Positions 9,043 to 18,100 of a stretch of 36,914 bases of DNA are shown piece by piece. How positions within the stretch are numbered: the stretch's first letter is position 1; each line of letters opens with the position of its first letter. This DNA comes from JAHBNG01 sp039028975 (GTDB taxonomy: Bacteria > Chloroflexota > Anaerolineae > Caldilineales > Caldilineaceae), in contig JBCCHB010000159.1 in the NCBI GenBank assembly GCA_039028975.1, positions 1-36,914 on the forward strand. Reading direction: 5' to 3'. The notes beneath the pieces are model-generated. The model was not told the origin of the DNA, did not search any database, and saw only the letters and a list, made by a program, of their open reading frames with translations. The translations under genes were made by a program, and so were the position numbers.

Positions 9043-12000
9043 ATGAAGGAAACGAGAACCCTCCACCATTTTGGTGCAGTGGCTACACTTGGTCTCCTGC
9101 TGACGATTGCGCTGTTGGTGAGTGCGCTTTCGCCAGCCACTACCTTTGCCCAACAGGCCACCACGCCCAACACCGAGATTGTGCTCTCGGTGAGCTATGA
9201 CGGCACGGCGCTCTTTAGCGACGCCGACCCGCTGAACGACGGCAATGGCGCGCATACGCCCGGCCTTGACCTGAACGCCAACAACAACGTGGTGCGCACC
9301 TTCGACACCATCGGGTATCGGGTCGACTGGAACGTCAATGAAGTGGATGCGACCGGCGTAAGCGTGGATGTTCAGCTACCAGCTGCCATTCCAGAAGTCG
9401 TGTGGACCGAGATTCCACCAGGTTGTGACCTTACACTGTCAACCATCAGTGCAGATGGTCAAACATTGACCTGTTTGCTGGGTGACGCCATTGAAGGCAC
9501 ATCGGGAACATTTTTCCCCGTGGCTGAAGTGGCAAGCACCCGTGTTGGCATCGATGGCGATGTGATTGAAACCGAGGCCAGCATTGTCACAGACCAAACG
9601 ACTGGGAATGCGGTGACCTCTGATGCTGTGTCAACCACGATCTCTGCCGGTATAAATGCCGACTGGTTGAAAGGAATTGCCACCGAATACACCGACATTC
9701 AGTTGAACGGCACAGACGGCCGTATCTACGTCTACCCCATTGTGCTGGCTCCAGATGGTGATGGGCGCGGTGTCGAACCACTGAACGACGCCGTGGCCAT
9801 TCAGCTCTTTGACCATTTGTATCGTTGGACAGGGGCTGCTGGTGGTTCGACCAATGCGATTAACGCCACGCTAATCACAAGTGCCAATGTGGCAAACGTG
9901 ACCGGAGAGTACGATGGGCAGGTCTGTGGTGGATATACTGGCGCAGGCACAGAAGCGTTGCAAGCGGGCACACCATTTTATGTTCCCTACGGTCTGAATG
10001 GTCTTGGCGATGCAACCAACACAACGGCTGGTGCGGCAGCGGGAACCGAAACCATCGCCTGTACAGACGCAACTGGTGGCAACAGCTACCCAATCATCCA
10101 GTTTGATATTTCGGGGCATGACACAGTCAACATCGCAGAGAAGTCGGTTGCGGGCAACGGCAACAGCACTATTGTGATTGCGGCCCAAGTTGCCTTCTTC
10201 CTCGCCGATGGCGACCTCTTCCCTAACGGCAACGAGCAAGGGTATCTGCACAACGCCATTACGGGTGACACCACAGCCGTTGGTGCGCCCGCTGCTGATG
10301 CTACGCCAAATACAACGGTGACCAGCATCGCAGTCGCCGGACCCATATCCGGCGCTGAATCCACAACAGAGAACAATGCGGTTGCTGCCTTTATCGCGGC
10401 TGTGCCATCCGTTGCTGCCGGTTTTTCATTTGAACATTGGGTGCAGATGATAGCAGGGCCGTATTCCCAAATACAGGTAACAGACCCCAACACAGGGATG
10501 CCGCTCGCCGCCGTAAATGAGCTGCAGATTGATAAGGGTGGTCCGGGCTTTAACCTCTTTGTCAAAGATGATGACAACGACAACCAAAACTGGGACTTTG
10601 TCCAGTTTGCCACCCGCGACCAAGTGGTGACAATTGAAACCGCTGTCAGCACTGTAGACCCGAATGGGTATGCCGACGCTGTGGATTTCCCGATCCATAG
10701 CTGTACACGTATCGACACCACCTTCATGGAGCTGATTGACTTCCCCAGCACCTTCGACGTTGTTGAGGTGAATTTCACAAACTTGCGGAACAGCGGGACT
10801 ACAATCGTCGGCTCCAGTACAGGTACACCGACAAACGGCATTGCTCACCTCCTCCTCGGCGACACACATAACGACCACCTTCACACATATCGAGCAATGA
10901 ACGGTGTTCGTATTAATCCAGCCTTTACACCCCAATATGAAATCCAAGTGGCAACGGCTGCTGTTTCTGTGCAGAATACATATGGCGTTCATGCAACGAC
11001 CTGTAACGATGCAGATGCGGTTGGTGGTGCTGCGGGCTGGGTAACGGTCAATTCAGGCACCGATTTGTCTGCGTTTGACGGGAACAACGACGGTCGCTAC
11101 GAAGGCATTCAGCTTGTACGCGTGCGCCTGCTTGACCCAGTCAAATGGGCATCACCATTCCCTGCTCAGAACAGATTAGAGTCTACAGGGAGTGTTGCTT
11201 TTACCACCGAGAATGCCGGTGCAGCATTCCGCCTCTATTTACAAGCACAGATGAAAGACAACTTAATCGATGCAGCAGATGGGTCACAAATCCAAGTCCA
11301 TGCGTCGCGTGCTAGCCGAGAATGGCCAGCTGCCAATGCCGCACCCAGCACAACAAACTGTACTGACACCGGTGCTTATGGTGCCGACAACGGAGTCATC
11401 CCAAATGGCTGGTGTAACCTGCCAAGCGCCAGCCCGGTTGAAGAGGCTAGTGGTAACCCACAGGCCGCCCATCGTGACTTGGTGACAATCGGCAGCCCGC
11501 AGTTGGACCTGCAGAAACAAAACGTTGCTGGCTTGGCCGACCAAGTTGAAAACGGCGATCTCGTCGTCTTCACCATTGACATCGGCGTGAGTGGTGCACC
11601 AGTGGCGGGCGATGCGCTGGGAGATGTGCAATTTGTGGATACGCTACCCGCCAACTTGGCGTTTGTCTCCATCAACCCAGGTGGCGGCTCCTGTGCGACA
11701 GGCAGTGCTCTTTCCAGCGGCGTCTTCACCTGTACCTTTGGTACACAACAATCACCTTGGACTGACACCATCACGCTCACGACACGGGTGGTCGAAGCGG
11801 GTGCAAACCAAAGCCTTATCAACAACGTGCTCGGAACCGCGGTCTATCCCGCAGCGGGTGGCGCGGGCGCGGAGACAATTGAGGTGAACGCCGCGGCCGG
11901 GGCCTATACGGGCGACGGGTACCACAAATTGGAAATCCGCAAAAACGTGCCGGATATCAACGGCCCCTGTATCAACCCACCGGGTAGCACCCAGCTTCCA

Positions 12001-13539
12001 CCGGAGGACTGCTCGCTCATCGACGTCAACGGTCAGATGACCTTCACCCTGCACTACAGCAATACGGGCAACGTGGATCTGACCAACGTCTCCATCATCG
12101 ACCTTTTCCCCCATTTGGATGACGAGATTGAGGCCCAGACCACCTTTAGCGGCACCCCTGCCTCTGCGGGCGACCTGGGGGATGGCCGCACGCCCGAATC
12201 GCTCTTCAGCGGCACTACTTCTCTGGTCAGCGTGGTGGAGAGCAATGGTTCGACCATCGTCTACACCACCGATGCCGCAACGGGCGTCAACCGCGATCCG
12301 GCGGCCAATACGAATACGTGGGGGGCCTTCGATGCTGCGGCCACGGCCTTCAGCACCACGGTTGCTTCGCTGGCGGCTGGTCAATCGGGCCAGATTTCTA
12401 TTGTCCTTGATACGGACGGCAATGAAATCGACGATATCTACACCAACAACTTTGGGGTAAGGAGTGCCGATATTCTGCTGACCAACCGCTCCAATGATGT
12501 CTCTGTCATGCCCTCAACCTGTGAGCATAGCCGCCTGCACAACAACGCGATGAACGTCTCTGGCAGCAGCATCGCCAGCCAGACAATCTCGTCAGTGAGC
12601 GATAACGCCTATGTTGCCGTCCACAACTGTGGGGTCGACTATGGTGATCTGCCCGACGGCAACGCCACCAACTCGCCCAACTACGCAACCCTCATCACCA
12701 CTACTGTGGCCAGCGGTAATGCTGGTCCAAGCCACGTCATTGTGGACGGTCTCTACTTGGGTAGCTTGGTCGATGGCGAGAGTGATGGCCAGCCCAACAT
12801 TACCGCCACAGGCGATGATGTGGTCACTGGTACGGTCGGTGCGGGTACTGGCGTGGGCGCTGGTGGTAACGCGGGCGATGACGAAGATGGCATCACCTTC
12901 CCCACCTTCAACCTGGACCAAAGTGCCACCATCACGGCCACGGTGGTCAACACCAGAGGGGTCGATGCGTACCTCTATACCTTTATCGACTGGAATGGCG
13001 ATGGCACCTTTAGCGGTCCCGACGAAGTCATCAGCCAGACCGTGGCCAGCAATACCGCCGCCCAGAGCATAGCAATCGTGGTCAACGTCCCTGCCGCTGC
13101 CGATACGACCCAACAACTGGGTGCCCGCTTCCGCCTCTCCACCGATACGGGCTTAGGCGCAGACGGCGCAGCCACGGACGGTGAAGTAGAAGACTACCTC
13201 ATTGAGATTGAATCGTTAGAAAGTCTGGCGCTAGAGAAGACGCTCATCAGCCCGGCCAACGGCATGGCCATGCTCGGTGATACCCTTACCTTCCAGTTGC
13301 AGATCACCAACACGGGTTTGGTCACCGTCACCGAGTTGAATCTGGTTGATAGGTATGACCCGGCCATTCTGCAGTACATCTCGGCATCCATCACGCCGGA
13401 TTCACAGGTGGCGGGCACCATCACCTGGGCAAGCGTAGACGGCGACGGCAGCAGCCTGGATGCCAACCTACCGCTAGCACCGGGCGTGAGCTTCATCATT
13501 ACCGTCGATTTTGAGGTAATCGCGCCGACGAGGCCGTAG
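9043..13539 (+). CDS. Large secreted DUF11/GEVED repeat protein (about 1498 aa)
   Basis: Exported structural or adhesive protein; no enzyme motif was recognised. I chose the ATG at 9043 because it opens a clear signal peptide (MKETRTLHH, then a hydrophobic core, ending ATTFA-QQ) and is preceded by AAGGAA at 9025-9030. An in-frame ATG at 8692 would add 117 repeat-derived residues in front of the signal. Approximate residues from 9043: signal 1-36; long unassigned beta-rich region 40-820; DUF11-like 825-960; another DUF11-like domain 965-1150; YGDLPD opening and DGEVEDY end of a GEVED domain about 1199-1391; C-terminal DUF11 1394-1498. The last domain resembles the C-terminus of the upstream giant (KTLVTP/KTLISP, NLPLAPG, ITVDF) and stops at the same place. 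It lies on the same strand as the upstream giant, so co-expression is possible. No wall-sorting motif is visible. Confidence 0.82.
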   Translation: MKETRTLHHFGAVATLGLLLTIALLVSALSPATTFAQQATTPNTEIVLSVSYDGTALFSDADPLNDGNGAHTPGLDLNANNNVVRTFDTIGYRVDWNVNEVDATGVSVDVQLPAAIPEVVWTEIPPGCDLTLSTISADGQTLTCLLGDAIEGTSGTFFPVAEVASTRVGIDGDVIETEASIVTDQTTGNAVTSDAVSTTISAGINADWLKGIATEYTDIQLNGTDGRIYVYPIVLAPDGDGRGVEPLNDAVAIQLFDHLYRWTGAAGGSTNAINATLITSANVANVTGEYDGQVCGGYTGAGTEALQAGTPFYVPYGLNGLGDATNTTAGAAAGTETIACTDATGGNSYPIIQFDISGHDTVNIAEKSVAGNGNSTIVIAAQVAFFLADGDLFPNGNEQGYLHNAITGDTTAVGAPAADATPNTTVTSIAVAGPISGAESTTENNAVAAFIAAVPSVAAGFSFEHWVQMIAGPYSQIQVTDPNTGMPLAAVNELQIDKGGPGFNLFVKDDDNDNQNWDFVQFATRDQVVTIETAVSTVDPNGYADAVDFPIHSCTRIDTTFMELIDFPSTFDVVEVNFTNLRNSGTTIVGSSTGTPTNGIAHLLLGDTHNDHLHTYRAMNGVRINPAFTPQYEIQVATAAVSVQNTYGVHATTCNDADAVGGAAGWVTVNSGTDLSAFDGNNDGRYEGIQLVRVRLLDPVKWASPFPAQNRLESTGSVAFTTENAGAAFRLYLQAQMKDNLIDAADGSQIQVHASRASREWPAANAAPSTTNCTDTGAYGADNGVIPNGWCNLPSASPVEEASGNPQAAHRDLVTIGSPQLDLQKQNVAGLADQVENGDLVVFTIDIGVSGAPVAGDALGDVQFVDTLPANLAFVSINPGGGSCATGSALSSGVFTCTFGTQQSPWTDTITLTTRVVEAGANQSLINNVLGTAVYPAAGGAGAETIEVNAAAGAYTGDGYHKLEIRKNVPDINGPCINPPGSTQLPPEDCSLIDVNGQMTFTLHYSNTGNVDLTNVSIIDLFPHLDDEIEAQTTFSGTPASAGDLGDGRTPESLFSGTTSLVSVVESNGSTIVYTTDAATGVNRDPAANTNTWGAFDAAATAFSTTVASLAAGQSGQISIVLDTDGNEIDDIYTNNFGVRSADILLTNRSNDVSVMPSTCEHSRLHNNAMNVSGSSIASQTISSVSDNAYVAVHNCGVDYGDLPDGNATNSPNYATLITTTVASGNAGPSHVIVDGLYLGSLVDGESDGQPNITATGDDVVTGTVGAGTGVGAGGNAGDDEDGITFPTFNLDQSATITATVVNTRGVDAYLYTFIDWNGDGTFSGPDEVISQTVASNTAAQSIAIVVNVPAAADTTQQLGARFRLSTDTGLGADGAATDGEVEDYLIEIESLESLALEKTLISPANGMAMLGDTLTFQLQITNTGLVTVTELNLVDRYDPAILQYISASITPDSQVAGTITWASVDGDGSSLDANLPLAPGVSFIITVDFEVIAPTRP

Positions 13540-13551
13540 GGGGCGGAAAGA

Positions 13552-13635
13552 TTGCGCAGCTGCAAGCAGCGCCTACGACAGGCAAAGAAACCTAGTCAAC
13601 CATAGGTGCGTGCTTGCAGCCGCACAAACATGGAC
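13552..13635. repeat. Hairpin repeat, copy C
   Basis: Full copy with both arms (GCGCAGCTGCAAGCAGCGCC and GGTGCGTGCTTGCAGCCGCA). It begins only about 12 bases after the stop of the second giant gene, so it may also serve as an RNA 3' hairpin. Confidence 0.8.
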
Positions 13636-13660
13636 AAAAGAATCGGGTCGGATTGACGAG

Positions 13661-13732
13661 AATGCGCAGCTCAAAGCAGCGCCTACGACAGAAGAACCGA
13701 CCTGGTCAACCGTAGGTGCGTGCTTGCAGCCC
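13661..13732. repeat. Hairpin repeat, copy D
   Basis: Full copy. It is preceded by a conserved lead-in (GGTCGGATTGACGAGAATG at 13645-13664) that recurs before copy H at 14289, so the repeated unit is longer than the hairpin alone. Confidence 0.78.
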
Positions 13733-13760
13733 ATAGGCATCAAGCTAAGAGTTTCTTAGG

Positions 13761-13933
13761 TGTCATTCTGAGCCACCGCACGTCCTACTAAAGCAATTCG
13801 GAGCAAAAATGTTGGTCGATCCAGCCCAGTTGATGCGAGTTGAGCGAAGAATCTCAGGCCCCACTAACGATCTCGAGATTCTTCAGTCGCCAGGGGTTCT
13901 CGTCGCAAGCGACCGTAACCAAACAGAATGACA
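13761..13933. mobile_element. 173-bp MITE-like element with 10-bp terminal inverted repeats
   Basis: Perfect ends TGTCATTCTG (13761-13770) and CAGAATGACA (13924-13933) enclose an inner pair GAAGAATCTC (13846-13855) and GAGATTCTTC (13875-13884). No ORF belongs to it. A related sequence with the same outer left end and inner pair lies at 34382-34449. TCATTCTGAG/GAAGAATCTC-type repeats are common in bacterial genomes; the mobility mechanism is unknown here. Confidence 0.7.
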
Positions 13934-13967
13934 TTTTTTGGCCTTATTTGCTTAACTTGATGCGCAT

Positions 13968-13990
13968 GGTGCTTGCAGCCGCACAAACAT
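13968..13990. repeat. Hairpin repeat, partial copy E (right arm only)
   Basis: Only the right half remains (GGTGCTTGCAGCCGCACAAA). It leads into the 129-bp tandem unit described at 13978-14235. Confidence 0.6.
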
Positions 13991-14235
13991 TGCCAACCAA
14001 CGAATCCCGGATATGCCGAAGAGGTTGGACGACCAAAGAATGCGCAGCTAGAAGCAGCGCCTACGACAGGAGAAGCAATCTGGTCAACCGTAGGTGCGTG
14101 CTTGCAGCCGCACAACCACTGCCAACCAACGGATCTCGGATATGCCGAAGAGGTTGGACGACCGAAGAATGCGCAGCTCAAAGCAGCGCCTACGACAGGC
14201 GAAGCAACATGGACAACCGTAGGTGCGTGCAGGGC
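13978..14235. repeat. Two tandem copies of a unit of about 129 bp
   Basis: Units 13978-14106 and 14107-14235 share the spacer with GCCAACCAACG, GGATATGCCGAAGAGGTTGG and ACGACC followed by a hairpin repeat; the GCGCAGCT landmarks are at 14042 and 14171. The open frame through this stretch is repeat-derived and not a credible gene. Confidence 0.75.
14041..14119. repeat. Hairpin repeat, copy F
   Basis: Full copy with left arm TGCGCAGCTAGAAGCAGCGC and right arm GTAGGTGCGTGCTTGCAGCC; first of the two tandem units. Confidence 0.78.
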
Positions 14236-14260
14236 TTCGCCAGCGCCGCACAAACATGGA
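14170..14260. repeat. Hairpin repeat, copy G, with altered right arm
   Basis: The left arm is intact. The right arm reads GTAGGTGCGTGC, then about 15 extra or altered bases (AGGGCTTCGCCAGC), then GCCGCACAAACATGG, suggesting an insertion or gene-conversion patch. Confidence 0.7.
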
Positions 14261-14288
14261 CAAGGGAATCAGGTCGGATTGACGAGAA

Positions 14289-14312
14289 TGCGAAGCTCGA
14301 GGCTGCGCCTAT
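14289..14312. repeat. Hairpin repeat, partial copy H (left arm only)
   Basis: Degenerate left arm TGCGAAGCTCGAGGCTGCGC, preceded by the same lead-in as copy D (GGTCGGATTGACGAGAATG). It ends where the 251-bp inverted-repeat element begins. Confidence 0.6.
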
Positions 14313-14323
14313 AATGGGAAAGG

Positions 14324-14574
14324 ATTGACTGGAGAAATACAGGTACTACTGATGGTATACTGACCAACGTCTGGTGAAACGCGTATGCAACCTTCAATTA
14401 AATAAACGCTTGATTGATAAAAGTAGGTGTGATTTCGATGGGGTGGCTCCCATTGATACCTTTTTTTGTCGGAAGCGAACTGCGGGTGGGAACGGTACAC
14501 CTGCCCATGGGTCTCCTTGGTGAGGGTTGCGGTCGGTATGTGTGAACAGTAGTATCTGTATTTCCCCAGTCAAT
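14324..14574. mobile_element. 251-bp element with 27-bp terminal inverted repeats
   Basis: The left end (14324-14350, starting ATTGACTGG) and the reverse complement of the right end (14548-14574) match at 25 of 27 positions. No coding sequence is credible inside. It looks like a MITE or a decayed IS reduced to its ends; no target duplication was confidently seen. Confidence 0.65.
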
Positions 14575-14626
14575 TTTTTCTTGCATGTCTACCTGCTAAT
14601 TCTGTTAGATTCCTCTATCATAAAAA

Positions 14627-14672
14627 AGCTTTCAGCAACTCAGCCATCAGCGTTCAGCCAGAATTTGGCCAT
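14627..14672. repeat. TCAGC heptamer-type repeat, copy 1
   Basis: A run of TTCAGC / TCAGC-type words about 7-8 bases apart, ending TTTGGCCAT. A 46-bp near copy lies at 36724-36769. Confidence 0.7.
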
Positions 14673-14727
14673 GCTGGTGGCCGATTTTTATACTTTCCCA
14701 TACCGGTACAAAGCTTACGTGATACAG

Positions 14728-15055
14728 CTAGAAGCCTTCAAGCACGATTTTCCCACGCGCGGTTCCGCTTTCAATCTGTGCGTGTACCTTGCGCAGCGTC
14801 GCTGCATCGATCTTACCGGCAACATCGGTCGCTGTGGACCGAATATTCCCCGCATCAACCAACGAAGCGACTTCATTTAACAGCTTTCCCTGCTCATCCA
14901 CGTCCGGTGCATTAAAGAGTGCTCGAGTGAACATCAACTCCCAATGCAACGAGATCGCTTTTCGCTTTAGCGGCATGATACTGAGATCTCCTGGATCATC
15001 AATTAGACCCAAACGACCCTGTGGCGCAATCAGTTGAACAGTTTGAGTGGTAACG
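14728..15055 (-). pseudogene. C-terminal remnant of a zinc-type alcohol dehydrogenase / quinone oxidoreductase
   Basis: The readable peptide includes QLIAPQGRLGLIDDP, PLKRKAISLHWELMFTR, LLNEVASLVDAG and ends RGKIVLEGF before a TAG. This is the C-terminal part of the zinc-binding alcohol dehydrogenase family of medium-chain reductases. Only about 105 of an expected 330-340 residues remain. Similarity fades upstream of about 15055, where the frame runs into unrelated sequence, so the Rossmann core and metal/substrate residues are missing. There is no start codon context beyond a TTG. It lies between repeats and the 3' end of the large oxidase gene, and is almost certainly non-functional debris. 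Confidence 0.75.
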
Positions 15056-15113
15056 AACAGTAGAGAAGCACCCCTGCCTGTTCGTCGCTGGCATTGGTGC
15101 TTCCTTGGCGAGG

Positions 15114-15151
15114 CGAATGTGGGACAGAGTATTCAATCTATCCCACATTCG
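15114..15151. terminator. Hairpin immediately downstream of the large oxidase gene
   Basis: Perfect 11-bp arms CGAATGTGGGA (15114-15124) and TCCCACATTCG (15141-15151) flank a 16-base loop, starting 3 bases after the TAA of the minus-strand gene. There is no T-tract on the minus-strand 3' side, so it is either a non-canonical terminator or an mRNA-protecting hairpin. Confidence 0.5.
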
Positions 15152-15153
15152 GC

Positions 15154-18100
15154 TTAGCGATTCACAAAGGGCAGGAAGAGATAGATGTTTCGGTCATCCT
15201 TTTCTGCACCCACGACATCGATATCATCGGCCACTAGAATCTGCTCGTCGATTTCGAAAGAACTCTCGGTCATGTCATCAGCATCCACCCGAACCTCGTT
15301 GATAAGAACTTTGGTGGAGCCATCGGCCAGCGTCAGGTCAACCTGGAGCTGGTAGATTCCCTCGGCTAGACCATCCACATAGAACTTGCCTGTCTGGCTG
15401 GTCTCGGTCTGGGCAATGATGTTGCCGGTTGCCAGGTCGCGCACCGTCACTGTGAGGCCAGAGATGGCTGGTTCGGCGGTGACGCTGCTTGGTACACGGA
15501 GGGTGCCGAAGAGGCCGTTGTTGTTGACGGTTGTGCTGCTTCGATTTTGGGCTTGAGCTACCGAAGTTGCATCCACAAGGGCCAGCTTGTCCAGAACGGT
15601 GCCATCTTCCCGTGGGTAGATGATGACCGTATGCTCTCCAGCGCTTAGGCTCAACTGGACTGGGTCAGCTTGACCGCGACTGTTGAGGTAATCCTGGATG
15701 TAGTTGGCTGGAGCGATAGCCGTATCCCAGAGGTATCCGGTGCCTGGCTGCCCATCGATGGTGGCATAGAAGGAGTTGTTGCCGCCGCCCGTGGCCAAGA
15801 TTGTGCCTTGGAGCAGATAGGTACCGGCCGCCGGTACATCAAAGCAGTACTCAGCCTGATCAGGAACCGTTGGCCCATTGAGGTTGTTGCCGCTGCCGTT
15901 GGGCAGATGGACGTACTGTCCGCCGCTGGCGTTGGCGTCCGTTCCGACGACCATGCTCCCACGCAAGCTGCCATCTTCTGCCTCCTGCTCCAGACCACCG
16001 CAGGTGACTGTCTGGTCTGCGTTAACCAATTCTAATTCGAGCTTGTCCAAGATGGTGCCATCTTCCCGTAGGTAGATGCTGACTGTGTGTTGGTCAGTCG
16101 AGAGATTGAACTCGACTGGGTCTGCGCCACCACGCTGGGCAACATAGTCATCCCCATAGCTGCTGCCGGTGATGGTTGTGTCCCAGAGGTAGCCGTCTAC
16201 TGGCTGACCATCGATGGTAACGTAGAAGGAGTTGTTGCCGCCACCTGTGGCCTGAATGGTGCCCAAGAGGCGATAGGTGCCAGCCGTTGGCACATCGAAG
16301 CAGAAGTCGGCTCTGTCTGCGCTTGGGCCATTCCACCGATTGCCAGAGCCGTTGGGGGCCTGGATGTACTGCCCGCCGCTGGCCCCAGCACTGCTACCGA
16401 TGACAAATGTGCCAGAGAGTGTGGCATCTTCAGCTTCCTGAATCAGACCGCCACAGTTGGCCGTTGTCCCATCATTGACCACCCAGCTAAAGCTTGTGCT
16501 ATCCGAGCCGCCATTGCCGTCGCTGACGGTAGCAACCACGTTGGAGGTGCCTAGGGTTGTGGGCGTACCCGAAATCGTTCCGCTGTTGACATCGATGGTA
16601 AGCCCACCAGGAAGCCCCGCAGCCCCAAAGGTGAGCGCATCGCCGTTGGGATCGCTGGCGCTCAAGCTCAGCGAAACAGGGTTGCCTATGGTGTTGACCT
16701 GTGTGCCTGGGTTCTGTAGCGTCGGCGGCAGGTTGACTGCGTTGCTGGCAAACTGGAAATAGCCATTACAGGAGAGTCGCTCCCTCTGGTGGAAGGCCAC
16801 AACGCTACAGCTGCTGCCGGTCCAGACCCCCCGGCCTTCCACGTTTGGTGCTTCTGTCTCGTAGACCGTCCCGTCGATGCGAATCTTGTCCACAACCAGG
16901 TTGCGATCTGCATTGTTGCTCGTGTCAAAGCCGTTGTTGGTGAACTCGACCCGAATCTGGTCTGCCGTCACGAGCACCGTGTGAACATAGGAGAAGATCT
17001 GGATGCTGGTGGAGGTGGTCCAGCTCTGGACCACCTGACCATCGATAAGCAGATTCATGTTCTCGCTACCAGCCGAGCCGTAGGCATCTACATCGATGGT
17101 GGAACCAGTGACGGTTGGCACTTCCACCGTCCAGGAAAATGGTGCGCTGTCTGTGCCGCCATTGCCATCATCCACCGTAACAATGACGTTGAAACTACCT
17201 GCCGTGGTAACGGTTCCAGCAATGGTGCCGCTACTGCTGTTGATGGATAGCCCTGTTGGTAAGCCAATTGCGCTGAAGGTGAGTGTATCTCCATCATCAT
17301 CAGTCGCGGTGACGGTAAGGTTGACGCTGTCATTGACCGTGTTGGCCTGACCGCCTGGATTGGTAATGACTGGCGGTATGTTGGCCGGAGCATTGACGTT
17401 CCACGTGAAGGATGCGCTATCCGAGCCGCCGTTACCATCATCAACCGTAACAGTGACGTTGAAAGCCCCCTCTGTTGTAACGGTCCCTGCGATGACGCCT
17501 GCACTACTCATGGTCAAGCCATCGGGCAATCCGGTAGCACTGAATGTGAGCGTGTCGCCATCATCATCGGTAGCGCTGACGGTCAGATTGACATTATCAC
17601 CCACCGTGTTTGATTGTGCCGCCACTGTTTCCAGCACAGGGTTCGAGTTGGGGGGAACCCCGACCGTGATGGTAACGCTGTCCGTTGCCGTTGCACCGTC
17701 ATCGTCAGTAACGGTCAAAACGATGGTATATGAACCAATGGGCAGATCGATGGTCGGACTTGGTTCGCTCAGAATAACGACATCGTTGATTCCGCCCCAC
17801 TCATATGTTGTAATTGACCCATCGCTATCAGCACTAGCAGACCCATCAAGTGTGACAAGTTCTGAACCGCTGTTGTCAATGTCTAGGATAGTTTGGTCCA
17901 ATCCGGCATCTGCTACGGGTGCAACATTGGCAGGCTCATCTACAACCCATCCAACCGTTACCGAATCGACGCCACCGTTGTTATCGCTGACCGTGATTGT
18001 TGGGTTGAAGGTGCCGATGTCCGTGACAGCGCCTGAGATGGTGCCATTGTTGGCATTTATGCTCAAGCCATCTGGTAATCCTGTCGCGCTGAACGTGAGC

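Noticed and set aside
13552..14312. Possible CRISPR array
   Set aside because: Repeats are long, imperfect, irregularly spaced inverted repeats, and some of the sequence between them is itself duplicated; no cas genes are present.
13840..14328. Open frame of 162 codons
   Set aside because: It runs through tandem hairpin repeats and an inverted-repeat element; the repeated peptide words mirror the DNA repeats and there is no Shine-Dalgarno or known family.
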